Assembly (NCBI RefSeq): GCF_027706145.1
Contig: NZ_JAQFWW010000007.1
Location: 1 to 64,000, forward strand
Length of the DNA: 64,000 nucleotides
From: Bacillus changyiensis
GTDB taxonomy: Bacteria > Bacillota > Bacilli > Bacillales > Bacillaceae
Direction of reading: 5' to 3'
Positions 35,905 through 44,309 of the stretch are shown here, in pieces (the stretch's first letter is position 1; each line of letters starts with the position of its first letter). Position numbers and translations under genes: made by a program. Below the pieces are notes generated by a model that worked only from the letters and a program-made list of their open reading frames with translations, made no database searches and was not told where the DNA came from.

Positions 35905-37124
35905 ATCGTGACCCCGTTTGTTTGGTTTAGTCCAAAAGGTAGGTCAGGCTCAGAGAATTCAATTTTCTTGATACATTTGCATTGCTTAGCATTACACTTT
36001 GCTTGCCATAAGTTTTTAGGATCACCAATCTTTAACAAGCTATCATTTAAAATATGCCCAATCGTTGTATCCTCTATTTGACACGGTGTCACACAACCAT
36101 CAGCGCGAATGTACCATGATAAAAAACCTGGTGTACAAAAATCATTGAATTTTGTTTTGTTTTCTTCCTCCCAATCCACAATAACCATTTGATCTCCCCA
36201 CTTATGAATTGCATCTTTCAACTGTTGTTTGATTGCATTTTCCATTTCTTTAGGTAAGGCACTCTTGTCATCAGTTGCTCTTCCTAAAGCAAGTGTTTTT
36301 CCCACTCTAAAAATAGAGACATTTGCTTCTGCACATGCTTGAATCACATCATACACTTGATGTGCATTTTGCGGATTAACTGTCATGGCAATCATAACGG
36401 GAACAGTGCTTTGCGTTAAGCGTTTGACATTTTTCATAGTTTCATTAAAACTATCATTCCGTCCCCTTAATTGATCATGAGTTTTTGGAAGGCCATCAAT
36501 GCTGACTTGAACCGAAACATTGCCTAAATGACTTAAAAGTTCGACTTCATCAATTTTCCAGTTCAATCCATTACTAAACAGTGTAACATTATTAAAAAAA
36601 CAACTCGCCGCTGTCATCACTTCTTTAAATCCTTTGATCAGTTTTGCCTCTCCTCCAGTGAGTGTAATATCAGAGACACCGTGGGCAGCAAGCTTTTGCA
36701 TCACTTCTAGCCATTGTGAAGTTGACAGTTCATTTGGATATGGTTTGCCAGAGCTTGCATAACAAAATGAACAATTCAAATTACAGGCGTTAGTCAACTG
36801 TAACGTACAACTCAATGGCAAGTAAGATTGGATAGAACCGGTAATCATTAATGGTCTATTAAAAAACCCTTCTGTCCAAGTAACTGTAAATGGATGCTCA
36901 CTTAACTCTTTTTTTAATTGGTCAGCATCAATCTCCTCTTTTGTTGTTAACCGCCAAATCTGTGCTGTTTTCTGGATATCATGATGTTTTGCCAATAAAA
37001 AAGCTAATTGTGCGCCTCGTCCACTTAACCTGTAATACACCATGCTATAACGATCAACAAGCACAGCCCCATGAGGTTGAAAATGTATGGAAAGATCCGG
37101 TGATAACGCAAAATGTTGATTCAT
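35901..37124 (-). CDS. skfB: SkfB-like radical SAM/SPASM sactisynthase
   Basis: 407 aa from ATG 37124 (AGGGGGA upstream). Radical-SAM cluster cysteines lie in ACNLNCSFCYA (Cys114, 118, 121). The C-terminal SPASM region has further cysteines (FCTPGF, ADGCVTPCQ, KCNAKQCKC) for auxiliary Fe-S cluster(s). SkfB forms the Cys-S to Met-alpha-carbon thioether in the precursor. The N-terminal residues 1-95 match the peptide-recognition (RRE-like) part of such enzymes. Separated from skfA by an attenuator hairpin. Confidence 0.93.
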   Translation of the reverse strand: MNQHFALSPDLSIHFQPHGAVLVDRYSMVYYRLSGRGAQLAFLLAKHHDIQKTAQIWRLTTKEEIDADQLKKELSEHPFTVTWTEGFFNRPLMITGSIQSYLPLSCTLQLTNACNLNCSFCYASSGKPYPNELSTSQWLEVMQKLAAHGVSDITLTGGEAKLIKGFKEVMTAASCFFNNVTLFSNGLNWKIDEVELLSHLGNVSVQVSIDGLPKTHDQLRGRNDSFNETMKNVKRLTQSTVPVMIAMTVNPQNAHQVYDVIQACAEANVSIFRVGKTLALGRATDDKSALPKEMENAIKQQLKDAIHKWGDQMVIVDWEEENKTKFNDFCTPGFLSWYIRADGCVTPCQIEDTTIGHILNDSLLKIGDPKNLWQAKCNAKQCKCIKKIEFSEPDLPFGLNQTNGVTI

Positions 37125-37143
37125 AAAATCCCCCTTAAAAAGA

Positions 37144-37174
37144 ATAGAGAGCCTAAAAATTTTATGCCCTCTAT
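37144..37174 (-). terminator. attenuator between skfA and skfB
   Basis: Minus strand ATAGAGGGC pairs with GCTCTCTAT (one G-U), loop 13 nt, followed by TCTTTTT. A leaky terminator here would give more precursor mRNA than enzyme mRNA, as reported for B. subtilis skf. Confidence 0.7.
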
Positions 37175-37194
37175 CCATTTTTTACATTAAAAAA

Positions 37195-37362
37195 CTAGAT
37201 TGCTCTCATAGCAGGATGCGGAAGCGGACATACTCGTGTCATTTGAATACTTTTAGAAGCCCAACATCCTATACACCCAGCAGTTTTTACAAGTGATGTT
37301 CCAGCTGGTTTACCAAGCTTATGTTGTTTAACAGATTCCCATTCCTTGCTATTATGACTCAT
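37195..37362 (-). CDS. skfA: SkfA-like sporulation killing factor precursor (sactipeptide)
   Basis: 55 aa. Leader opens MSHNSKEWESVKQHKLGKP, close to B. subtilis SkfA. The core starts at Cys30 (CIGCWASKSIQM ... CPLPHPAMRAI) and keeps all cross-linking residues: Cys33 and Met41 for the thioether, Cys30 and Cys45 for the disulfide, and the C-terminal Ile for head-to-tail cyclisation (core positions 1, 4, 12, 16, 26). GGAGG lies eight nt before ATG. Compared with recalled B. subtilis core, three substitutions are seen (core positions 2, 11, 17). Predicted secreted bacteriocin-like killing factor. Confidence 0.95.
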   Translation of the reverse strand: MSHNSKEWESVKQHKLGKPAGTSLVKTAGCIGCWASKSIQMTRVCPLPHPAMRAI

Positions 37363-37386
37363 TTCTAACACCTCCTATCCCTTTAT

Positions 37387-37413
37387 ATGGAATCTAAGGT
37401 ATGTGGATTCCAT
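37387..37413 (-). promoter_or_regulatory. 5'-UTR stem-loop of skfA
   Basis: Perfect 8-bp inverted repeat ATGGAATC/GATTCCAT with an 11-nt loop, about 25 bp upstream of the skfA start. Probably an mRNA-stabilising stem or an operator. Confidence 0.55.
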
Positions 37414-37438
37414 TTATTTTTACAATACCAATTTTTTT

Positions 37439-37446
37439 TTGTCGAA
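37439..37446. promoter_or_regulatory. Spo0A (0A) box upstream of skfA
   Basis: TTGTCGAA, a perfect match to the core 0A box, on the plus strand (TTCGACAA on the skf strand), 77 bp upstream of the skfA start. Spo0A activates skf in B. subtilis, so this is likely the activator site. Confidence 0.6.
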
Positions 37447-37576
37447 GTAAAGTGAATTTTAGATGATAAACCAATAAAATGGAAAGATTTAAGTGCGTGT
37501 GTTGAACGATTAGAAAGGGAAAAATTACGGGATAATAGGCATAGTAAAGCGCGAAAGAATTCCTGAGGTGGTCATC

Positions 37577-37738
37577 ATGAAAAAAGTATTGAAATATACG
37601 CTTTTGTTTACTGTTGCTACACTTTTTTCTTATTATTACAACATGTTTGTACCGAAAAACCTTTTCTACTTCATCGGTTGGATCTTTTTTTATTTTATAT
37701 GCCTTTGGATTGTAAACCTATTTGATGACAAAAAATAA
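37577..37738 (+). CDS. small two-helix membrane protein (53 aa), unknown
   Basis: ATG 37577 follows GAGGTG by six nt. MKKVLKYTLLFTVATLF begins a first hydrophobic helix (5-20), and NLFYFIGWIFFYFICLWIVN (29-48) is a second; it ends DDKK. It is divergent from skfA, 214 bp away. Not recognised. It could be an unrelated small membrane protein or a local accessory of the skf locus (speculative). Confidence 0.55.
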   Translation: MKKVLKYTLLFTVATLFSYYYNMFVPKNLFYFIGWIFFYFICLWIVNLFDDKK

Positions 37739-37909
37739 TTACCATAATTAGGTATTTTTTAAATGGCAGAATACTAAAAACATTTACTAGTAAAGATGTG
37801 ATTTTTTATAACTACATGAACATGCTTCTAGTAAAGCTTTCAATATTAGAACTTAAAGCCAATTATCATCACGAATAACTACGGCTCGAAGTTTATGAAA
37901 CATAAAAAA

Positions 37910-37947
37910 GCCGTCCAATCGTCAAAAAACTCGACTTATTGGACAGC
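37910..37947 (-). terminator. terminator of the YiaAB gene
   Basis: Minus strand GCTGTCCAAT pairs with ATTGGACGGC (one G-U pair), followed by TTTTTT. Confidence 0.75.
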
Positions 37948-37998
37948 CCTATGTTCTTCAATCACTATGTTATTACTTTTGATGCCTTATGGGTGCAA

Positions 37999-38259
37999 TT
38001 AATCTTGATTAGAGATATTGTGTCTTCTTTCTTGTTCAGCCATCATCTCATTATCTTCAGCATTATCCCTTGTTACTTTTTGTGTCAGGATAGCGCCAAC
38101 AGCTACTAAAATCATCACAGCTATGTAGTAACCTTTTTCGTGGAGCTCTAAACTACCAGTATTGTAAAGACCGATACTGAATAAAAATACCCCTGCGAAA
38201 AATGTGAAATATGACATGACTGTAAATGCCGTAGTATTTCTTTTTCTATATTTCTGCAT
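37999..38259 (-). CDS. YiaA/YiaB two-helix domain protein
   Basis: 86 aa. Basic N-terminus MQKYRKRNTTAFTVMSYFTF, helix 1 (about 12-30) and helix 2 (about 43-62), with GLYNTGSLELHEKGYYIAV between, typical of the YiaAB two-helix domain. GGAGGT lies upstream. Inner-membrane protein of unknown role, followed by its own terminator. Confidence 0.75.
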   Translation of the reverse strand: MQKYRKRNTTAFTVMSYFTFFAGVFLFSIGLYNTGSLELHEKGYYIAVMILVAVGAILTQKVTRDNAEDNEMMAEQERRHNISNQD

Positions 38260-38384
38260 CTTAATACCTACCTCCTAAAAGATATAACTATTATACTTGA
38301 TTTAACTCCTCAAAAGAAGAATAACATGCCCATAACATACAATTTAGTAAATTTGCCCCACTCTATGAAAATAGACCTAAAAAA

Positions 38385-38400
38385 CCGGGGTTTCCCCCGG
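38385..38400 (-). terminator. terminator of the Na/Pi cotransporter gene
   Basis: Compact CCGGGG/CCCCCGG stem with TTTTTT on the minus strand, a few bases after the stop codon at 38406. Confidence 0.75.
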
Positions 38401-38405
38401 CTTGG

Positions 38406-40037
38406 TTACTTTTCTTCTCCTAAAACAGCATTCGCTATATTGGCAGCATGGTCACCAATTCTTTCTAAGTTACTGGTGATATCAACAAAAATCACACCAG
38501 CTTGACCACTACACAGCCCCTCATTCAAACGAAGTATATGTTTTTTACGAAGCTTTCGTTCCATTTTATCAATTTGATTTTCTTTTTCGACAACATGCTT
38601 TGCGGCTTCTTCATCTTTTTCCTTCAGAGCGGACAGTGATTGTTCAACAGTTGACATTGTCAAGTCAAGCATTTCTGTTAAATCTTTCATAGCCGCTTCA
38701 GAAATTTTCACTCGGTTTGATTGCTGGTACTCGATCAATTCCACCAAGTTTTCAAAATGATCGCCGATCCTTTCAATATCTCTAATCGTATCGATCAACA
38801 TATGATGTTCCGCAGATTCTTGTTCGGAAAGCGTTGTAGCTGACAGTTCGATCAAATAATCGGTGATTTTTCGATCAAGATTGTTAATCGCGTCTTCAAT
38901 TTGAAAAGCGCCTTGTGCATGTTTGATCTGTTTTGTTTTTAAATATGCCTTTGTTTCCTCAAGCCCTTTTATAGCAAACTCACCCATACGCAACACTTCT
39001 TCCTTTGCCTGACCAAGGGCAATTGAAGGTGATTGTTGAATAAAGAGCGGATCAAGGTGTGTGGCTTTGTAATCCACAACTGAATCTTTCCCAGGAATCA
39101 GTTTTGTAACGATTAGCGCCAACACTGCAACAAACGGGAGTTGAATAATCGTGTTTGTTGTATTAAAAATTCCATGGGCAAAGGCAATTAACATCTTAGG
39201 GTCCAACCCCAATGATGATTGAAGCATTAAAATAAGCGCTGTGAACGGTTTGAGTAAAATTAAGAAAATTGTTGTTCCGATCAAGTTGAACAACACATGA
39301 ACAGCCGCCGCTCGTTTTGCTGCAACAGAAGCACCAAGGGATGCAAGTACAGCGGTAATCGTTGTCCCAATATTATCTCCGAACAATACAGGGAGAGCGC
39401 CATTTAAATCAATTAAATGATCAGCAAACAACCCTTGTAAAATACCGATTGTTGCACTAGAGCTTTGGACAAGCACTGTAAACAAGGTACCCACCAGAAC
39501 ACCAAGTACTGAGTTTTCGCTCATGCTAACTGTTAAATCATGAAAAGCTTCAACCGTCCGTAGCGGCTTCATCCCACTGCTCATCAATTCCAAACCATAG
39601 AAAAGGGCACCAAACCCAAATAAAACCTGGCCAAGATGTTGAAGTTTTTTATTTTTAAAGAAGAACAACAGAAACGAACCAATTGCAATGATCGGTAGCG
39701 CGTATGCACCTACATCAAAACCAATAATAAACGCGGTGACTGTCGTTCCAATATTTGCACCCATAATAACCCCAATTGCCTGACGGAGCGTCATAAATCC
39801 GGCACTTACGAGACCGACAGTAATAACGGTCGTACCAGAACTGCTTTGGATCAAAACTGTTACAATTATTCCAGCCAGTACTCCCATTAGAGGATTGCTT
39901 GTAAAGCGATCTAAAATATCTCTCAGTTTATCTCCTGCTGACTTTTGAAGACCTTCCCCCATAAACTTAATTCCTAAGAGGAAGATACCAAGACCACCTA
40001 TAAACTCAAAAAGCAATTGCTGTATATCGATTCCCAA
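38406..40037 (-). CDS. Na+/phosphate cotransporter family protein with PhoU domain
   Basis: 543 aa from TTG 40037 (GGAGGG seven nt upstream; the earlier TTG overlaps it). Two inverted NptA/PNaS repeats with the hallmark QSSS in TVLIQSSSGTTVI and TVLVQSSSATIGI, and GANIGTTVTA/GDNIGTTITA. The C-terminal 200 residues form a PhoU-like helical bundle with IRDIERIGDHFENL and TSNLERIGDHAANI. Presumed sodium-coupled phosphate transporter or regulator of it. Standalone, with own terminator. Confidence 0.9.
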   Translation of the reverse strand: MGIDIQQLLFEFIGGLGIFLLGIKFMGEGLQKSAGDKLRDILDRFTSNPLMGVLAGIIVTVLIQSSSGTTVITVGLVSAGFMTLRQAIGVIMGANIGTTVTAFIIGFDVGAYALPIIAIGSFLLFFFKNKKLQHLGQVLFGFGALFYGLELMSSGMKPLRTVEAFHDLTVSMSENSVLGVLVGTLFTVLVQSSSATIGILQGLFADHLIDLNGALPVLFGDNIGTTITAVLASLGASVAAKRAAAVHVLFNLIGTTIFLILLKPFTALILMLQSSLGLDPKMLIAFAHGIFNTTNTIIQLPFVAVLALIVTKLIPGKDSVVDYKATHLDPLFIQQSPSIALGQAKEEVLRMGEFAIKGLEETKAYLKTKQIKHAQGAFQIEDAINNLDRKITDYLIELSATTLSEQESAEHHMLIDTIRDIERIGDHFENLVELIEYQQSNRVKISEAAMKDLTEMLDLTMSTVEQSLSALKEKDEEAAKHVVEKENQIDKMERKLRKKHILRLNEGLCSGQAGVIFVDITSNLERIGDHAANIANAVLGEEK

Positions 40038-40201
40038 CGTGTTGCCCTCCAATTCGACATATATCTACAAACACCCTACGATTATGCTGGAGAATGAAGC
40101 TTATGTAAACGGTTTAGAACGAATATTTACAATAACTTAACATTAGCTTTGAAAATTTACATTCATTTAATATTATCTGTATATATTTGAAAAGATCTCG
40201 C

Positions 40202-41305
40202 TTAACCTGCAAATCTTTTGGATGAATCAATGCCAACAATTTCTGAAATAGATGCCACTTGATCTTGATTCATTAATGAAATGAACTCATTGTTTATATG
40301 TTTGACAATGGCAGGACCTCGATAAATAAAACCTGTATATAATTGAATCAAGTTTGCTCCGGCTTTCATTTTTTCATAAGCATCTCTTCCTGTAAAAACT
40401 CCCCCACTGCCAATAATCGGAACGTCTCCTTGAGTAATCCTATACACCCTTTTAATGACTTCATTTGAGACACTTGCCAATGGTTTACCGCTTAGCCCTC
40501 CTCTTTCTTTTTTATGGGTTGATTGTAGATGATCTCGCATAATGGTCGTATTCGTAATAATGAACCCATCAATCCCCTGTTTTATACTTGTGTGGATGAT
40601 TTGATCGATTTCTTCATATTTTAAGTCTGGTGCGATTTTCAGTAAAATCGGTTTATATACATTGTACTGACCTGCCAGTGTCACTCTTTTTTTCATGATT
40701 GAATCTAAGAACGGTTCCAATGAACTGACAAACTGTAAATTTCGCAAATGCTCAGTATTTGGTGAACTAATATTAATGACAAAATAGTCCCCCAATAAAT
40801 AAAAATGCTCTAAACCTATTTCATAATCTAAGTGGGCTTCTTCATTAGACGTATTTTTATTTTTTCCTAAGTTAATTCCTAAAGGAACAGAAATTTTCGG
40901 TTGATTTTCTATCCTTTTTTTAATTTTTGCCATTCCATCATTATTAAAACCCATTCTATTAATAATCGCTTGGTCTTCTGGCAACCTGTATAATCTAGGT
41001 TTCGTATTTCCATTTTGCGGTTGTGGGGTAATGGAGCCTACTTCAACTGCACCAAATCCAAGGCATGCCAACGCACGATATACTTCAGCATTTTTATCAA
41101 AACCTGCTGCTAATCCAATTGGATGCTGAAACTGTAAACCTAAACATTGTATTTCAAGTCGTTTATCACTTATCACCAATTGATTTTCGAACATTTGTCT
41201 TGATATCCCCATTGATTGAATAACCTTTAAGAAATTGATTGCGAGTTTGTGGGTTTTTTCTGGATCAAATTGAAATAACGCTTTCTTGATCAGTGAATAA
41301 ACCAA
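40202..41305 (-). CDS. pyrD: dihydroorotate dehydrogenase, class 2 (quinone-dependent)
   Basis: About 367 aa. Class 2 features are an N-terminal membrane-associating extension (VYSLIKKALFQFDPEKTHKL) and catalytic serine in NISSPNT rather than the class 1 cysteine; plus GLAAGFDKN, INRMGFNN, GGLSGKPL and FMN-phosphate region IPIIGSGGV. Bacillus species normally use class 1B PyrD with PyrK in the pyr operon, so this is an unusual, probably acquired copy. TTG 41305 fits the E. coli N-terminus (GTG 41314 touches the Shine-Dalgarno). Last gene of the five-gene operon, behind an attenuator-like hairpin. Confidence 0.88.
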   Translation of the reverse strand: MVYSLIKKALFQFDPEKTHKLAINFLKVIQSMGISRQMFENQLVISDKRLEIQCLGLQFQHPIGLAAGFDKNAEVYRALACLGFGAVEVGSITPQPQNGNTKPRLYRLPEDQAIINRMGFNNDGMAKIKKRIENQPKISVPLGINLGKNKNTSNEEAHLDYEIGLEHFYLLGDYFVINISSPNTEHLRNLQFVSSLEPFLDSIMKKRVTLAGQYNVYKPILLKIAPDLKYEEIDQIIHTSIKQGIDGFIITNTTIMRDHLQSTHKKERGGLSGKPLASVSNEVIKRVYRITQGDVPIIGSGGVFTGRDAYEKMKAGANLIQLYTGFIYRGPAIVKHINNEFISLMNQDQVASISEIVGIDSSKRFAG

Positions 41306-41346
41306 TTGCTTCACCCTTCCTTAGAAAAATTGCTGAACGAAAGAAA

Positions 41347-41369
41347 AAGCAACCTTAAAATAGTTGCTT
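41347..41369 (-). terminator. attenuator-like hairpin between pyrE and pyrD
   Basis: Minus strand AAGCAAC/GTTGCTT stem followed by TTTTC. It lies in the only long gap (about 70 bp) of the operon and would reduce transcription into pyrD. Confidence 0.6.
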
Positions 41370-41377
41370 TTATACGA

Positions 41378-42046
41378 CTACTGTTGGAATGTGGCTGTAT
41401 GTTGACTTCCATATATCTTTAAATAATCTTTTAATGATTGATAATATTCACGAGGAAATATATGATCATTTTCTAAAAAATGAACAATATCTTGAATTGA
41501 TGCCACAGAATAAATGTGTACATTATACTTTTTAGAAGCTTCTTCTAGTGCAGATATCTCAGAGTCAAGCCCTTTTTCTCCTCGATCTAAAGCAACTAAG
41601 CATGCATTCAGTGTTCCGCCTTCGCTTTCAACCACTTGTTTTGTCTCTCTAATTGTTTTCCCAGATGTAAGAACATCGTCAACAGCAAGGACCTTTTTTC
41701 CTTTTAAACTAGATCCGATGATTCTTCCGCCCTCACCATGGTCTTTTATTTCTTTTCGATTAAAAGCGAACGACACATTAGAATACCCTTTTTTATACAT
41801 AGATAAAGCAGTCGCCAGTGAAATTGGAATACCTTTATATGCAGGACCAAACAAACAATCAAACTCAATATTGTTTTCAATAATAGCGGTGGAGTAAAAA
41901 TCTCCTAAAGCTGAAAGTTTTGCGGCATTATCAATCGACCCGAAATGAAAGAAGTATGGACTTAATCTTCCTGATTTTAGTTTAAATTCCCCAAATTTAA
42001 TCAACTCGTTATGAAACAAGTACTCAGTAAAGGTTTGATTTAACAT
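41378..42046 (-). CDS. pyrE: orotate phosphoribosyltransferase, gamma-proteobacterial type
   Basis: 222 aa from ATG 42046 (AAGGAG six nt upstream). PRPP motif VLAVDDVLTSGKT and the E. coli-like FGEFKLKSGRLSPYFF, FGPAYKGIPIS, FNRKEIKDHGEGG. This type is distinct from the normal Bacillus PyrE as I recall it. It converts orotate and PRPP to OMP. Operon position is between the SbnA-like and class 2 DHODH genes, so it probably serves that operon's pathway or supplies resistance. Confidence 0.88.
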   Translation of the reverse strand: MLNQTFTEYLFHNELIKFGEFKLKSGRLSPYFFHFGSIDNAAKLSALGDFYSTAIIENNIEFDCLFGPAYKGIPISLATALSMYKKGYSNVSFAFNRKEIKDHGEGGRIIGSSLKGKKVLAVDDVLTSGKTIRETKQVVESEGGTLNACLVALDRGEKGLDSEISALEEASKKYNVHIYSVASIQDIVHFLENDHIFPREYYQSLKDYLKIYGSQHTATFQQ

Positions 42047-42056
42047 GTTCATCTCC

Positions 42057-43079
42057 TTATACACTTAAAGATTCCTGTTTCTCTTCTGGAATCATAAATA
42101 GTTGCTGATCTAGGGTTGCTTTCAGTTGTGCTCTATTCATGATGTCCAACCCTTTTTCTTTTCTCCATTCTTCATTATAAATTTGGTCTAAATAATTGAC
42201 TCCTGCATCTGGTATGACGGCGACTGCACTACTACAATTACTTTGATTCAACCATGCAAGCGCAGTGAAAATCACCAATCCACCAGAACCGCCAACCATG
42301 ATGCCATGCTCTTTTGCGATGAGATTACAAGTCGAAATGGCTTGCCTGTCACTTGCGATAGAGACTTGATCAATAACTGTGATATCAGTATTATGCCCTC
42401 GCCAACTTAACCCGACACCATTAATCAAGTAAGGACGGAATCGATGATCAAATACAGCTGATCCTTTGACATCACAGGCTACAACTTTCATATTTGTTCT
42501 CTCTTTTTTGACCCGCTTTCCAATCCCGCATAAATGTCCTCCTGTGCTGACTGCCCCTACCACACTGTCGACTGATAATTCCACAATTTCTTTGGCTGTG
42601 GTCACATAATGAAAAGAAGGATTATCAGGGTTATCGTATTGATTTGGCCAATATGCTTCAGGGTATTGTTCCAACAATTGCTTTACTCTTGTGATTCTTG
42701 CCTGCTGAAAACCTCCATTTTCAGCAGGTTCTTTTACCATTTCAACATGGGCACCATATGCTTTATACCAATTTAATACAGTTGGGCTGATTTTGGGGTC
42801 GACGACAATGATCACTTTAAATTGATAAACAGCTCCAAGCATGGCTAAAGATTTTCCTAGATTCCCTGATGTTGACTCAATCAGAACACCGCCCCTTTTC
42901 AGTTTTCCTTCATGAAAAGCTGCTTGTACCAAACCATAAGCCGTGCGGTCTTTTACACTAAAATTGGGATTAAAATAATCTAATTTTAAGTACAGTTTTT
43001 TCCCTTTAGATACTAAATCATCTTTTAGCTCTACAACCGGAGTATTGCCTATACAATCTGTAATGTTGTTTAAGATCAT
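42057..43079 (-). CDS. SbnA/cysteine synthase-like PLP enzyme
   Basis: 340 aa. Fold type II PLP enzyme with the Schiff-base lysine in NFSVKDRTA and phosphate loop STSGNLGKSLA. It carries the SbnA-type pattern VVDPKISPTVLNWYKAYGAH, ENGGFQQARITRV and YWPNQYDNPDN rather than the CysK pattern. SbnA makes N-(2-amino-2-carboxyethyl)-L-glutamate from phosphoserine and glutamate in staphyloferrin B. No SbnB partner is here, so the product may differ. Coupled (ATGA) to the M24 gene upstream. Confidence 0.82.
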   Translation of the reverse strand: MILNNITDCIGNTPVVELKDDLVSKGKKLYLKLDYFNPNFSVKDRTAYGLVQAAFHEGKLKRGGVLIESTSGNLGKSLAMLGAVYQFKVIIVVDPKISPTVLNWYKAYGAHVEMVKEPAENGGFQQARITRVKQLLEQYPEAYWPNQYDNPDNPSFHYVTTAKEIVELSVDSVVGAVSTGGHLCGIGKRVKKERTNMKVVACDVKGSAVFDHRFRPYLINGVGLSWRGHNTDITVIDQVSIASDRQAISTCNLIAKEHGIMVGGSGGLVIFTALAWLNQSNCSSAVAVIPDAGVNYLDQIYNEEWRKEKGLDIMNRAQLKATLDQQLFMIPEEKQESLSV

Positions 43080-44281
43080 GATTTTCCCTCCACAACTTGA
43101 ATGCCGGCTTGGTGTTGTGTAAGCATTCTATTTCCGTTTTCTTGAATATAGACAGGATCTTCAACATGCAAAGCTCCAAGACCAAATTCGTAATATGGTG
43201 TCTCAATAGACAACACCATTCCTTCTTCAACAATTTCTTCACTACCGGGAGCTAGAATTGGAAGCTCATAAGGTTCTAGACCTATCCCATGTCCTACATG
43301 ATGCCGCCTGTATTCTTGAAAACCAGCTTCATGGACAGATTGCATGGTTAGTTGGAAAACCGCTTCGCCGCTCATTCCTGGTTTAATCTGTTCAATAGCA
43401 GCCAGCTGACCTTTAGATAGTGCCTTATATTTCTGATATTCGGGCTTAAATTCTTTGAAAAATAATACTCTGGCAATATCAGCCCAATACCCATTACATA
43501 CAATGTCACAATCAAACCAGATCAAATCCCCTGCCTGAAGTTTATTGTCATCACGTTGAAGTCTTTGTCCACCAACAGCATGTCTGCCAATTTTCAACAT
43601 AGGCAAATATGGATTTGCTCCTTTGGAGGTGATAAAATAATTGAATATTCTTAAAATTTCTCTTTCACTAATTCCTTCATAAATTTCAGCTGCAACTGTG
43701 TCAACAGCTTGTTCAATACATTGGGCAGCATAACTTAATGCCTCAAGTTCTTTACTTGTTTTAACAGCTCTGACAAGTTTAATCATTCGTGATGAAGGAA
43801 TAAATGCCGCAGCAGGCAGATTGGATGCCAAAAATTGTTTCACGTTCGAGTTTATACCTTCTTCATCTATTCCGATTCGCCCGGAATGTAAATGAAGTTT
43901 CATAAGAAGAGATTTCAGTGCTTCTTCTCCATTTTTATGGCTGTTGTTGACTTGAGAATAATATTTTAAGAGCTGTTCTTCTTCGGTCAGCATTGATCTG
44001 CCGTTATCTTCTCGATAAAATGTTCCATATGTCATGACTTCACCGATTTGAGATGTGGCATCAAGAACTTGGTCGATTTCTCCAATTGAATGAACGATAT
44101 GAACAACTTCCGGATGTTGAGCAGTGATGACAGCATAACATTGTCCAGAATAAGGGTTTAATATTTTCACCACTGGATCAAACCCAGCAAAGTAACGAAT
44201 ATTTTCTCTTGTACAAGCAATGATCGCATCCAGATTTTGATTTTCCATTTTAGAAACCAATCTTTTTATATTAACACCCAT
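43076..44281 (-). CDS. M24-family metallohydrolase (Xaa-Pro aminopeptidase/creatinase-like)
   Basis: 401 aa. Creatinase_N-like domain (about 1-150) and pita-bread catalytic domain (about 170-400). Metal ligands are visible: Asp in WFDCDIV, Asp in YWADIAR, His in HHVGHGIGLE, Glu in LSIETPYY, Glu in HVEDPVYI. Could cleave a dipeptide or a C-N bond of a small metabolite. Within the five-gene biosynthetic operon. Substrate unknown. Confidence 0.83.
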   Translation of the reverse strand: MGVNIKRLVSKMENQNLDAIIACTRENIRYFAGFDPVVKILNPYSGQCYAVITAQHPEVVHIVHSIGEIDQVLDATSQIGEVMTYGTFYREDNGRSMLTEEEQLLKYYSQVNNSHKNGEEALKSLLMKLHLHSGRIGIDEEGINSNVKQFLASNLPAAAFIPSSRMIKLVRAVKTSKELEALSYAAQCIEQAVDTVAAEIYEGISEREILRIFNYFITSKGANPYLPMLKIGRHAVGGQRLQRDDNKLQAGDLIWFDCDIVCNGYWADIARVLFFKEFKPEYQKYKALSKGQLAAIEQIKPGMSGEAVFQLTMQSVHEAGFQEYRRHHVGHGIGLEPYELPILAPGSEEIVEEGMVLSIETPYYEFGLGALHVEDPVYIQENGNRMLTQHQAGIQVVEGKS

Positions 44282-44309
44282 TGCGAAACGTGCACCTCTT
44301 TTTAAAAGT

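Noticed and set aside
37363..37576. A second precursor peptide next to skfA
   Set aside because: Both strands were read; no ORF with ribosome site and cysteine pattern other than skfA was found.
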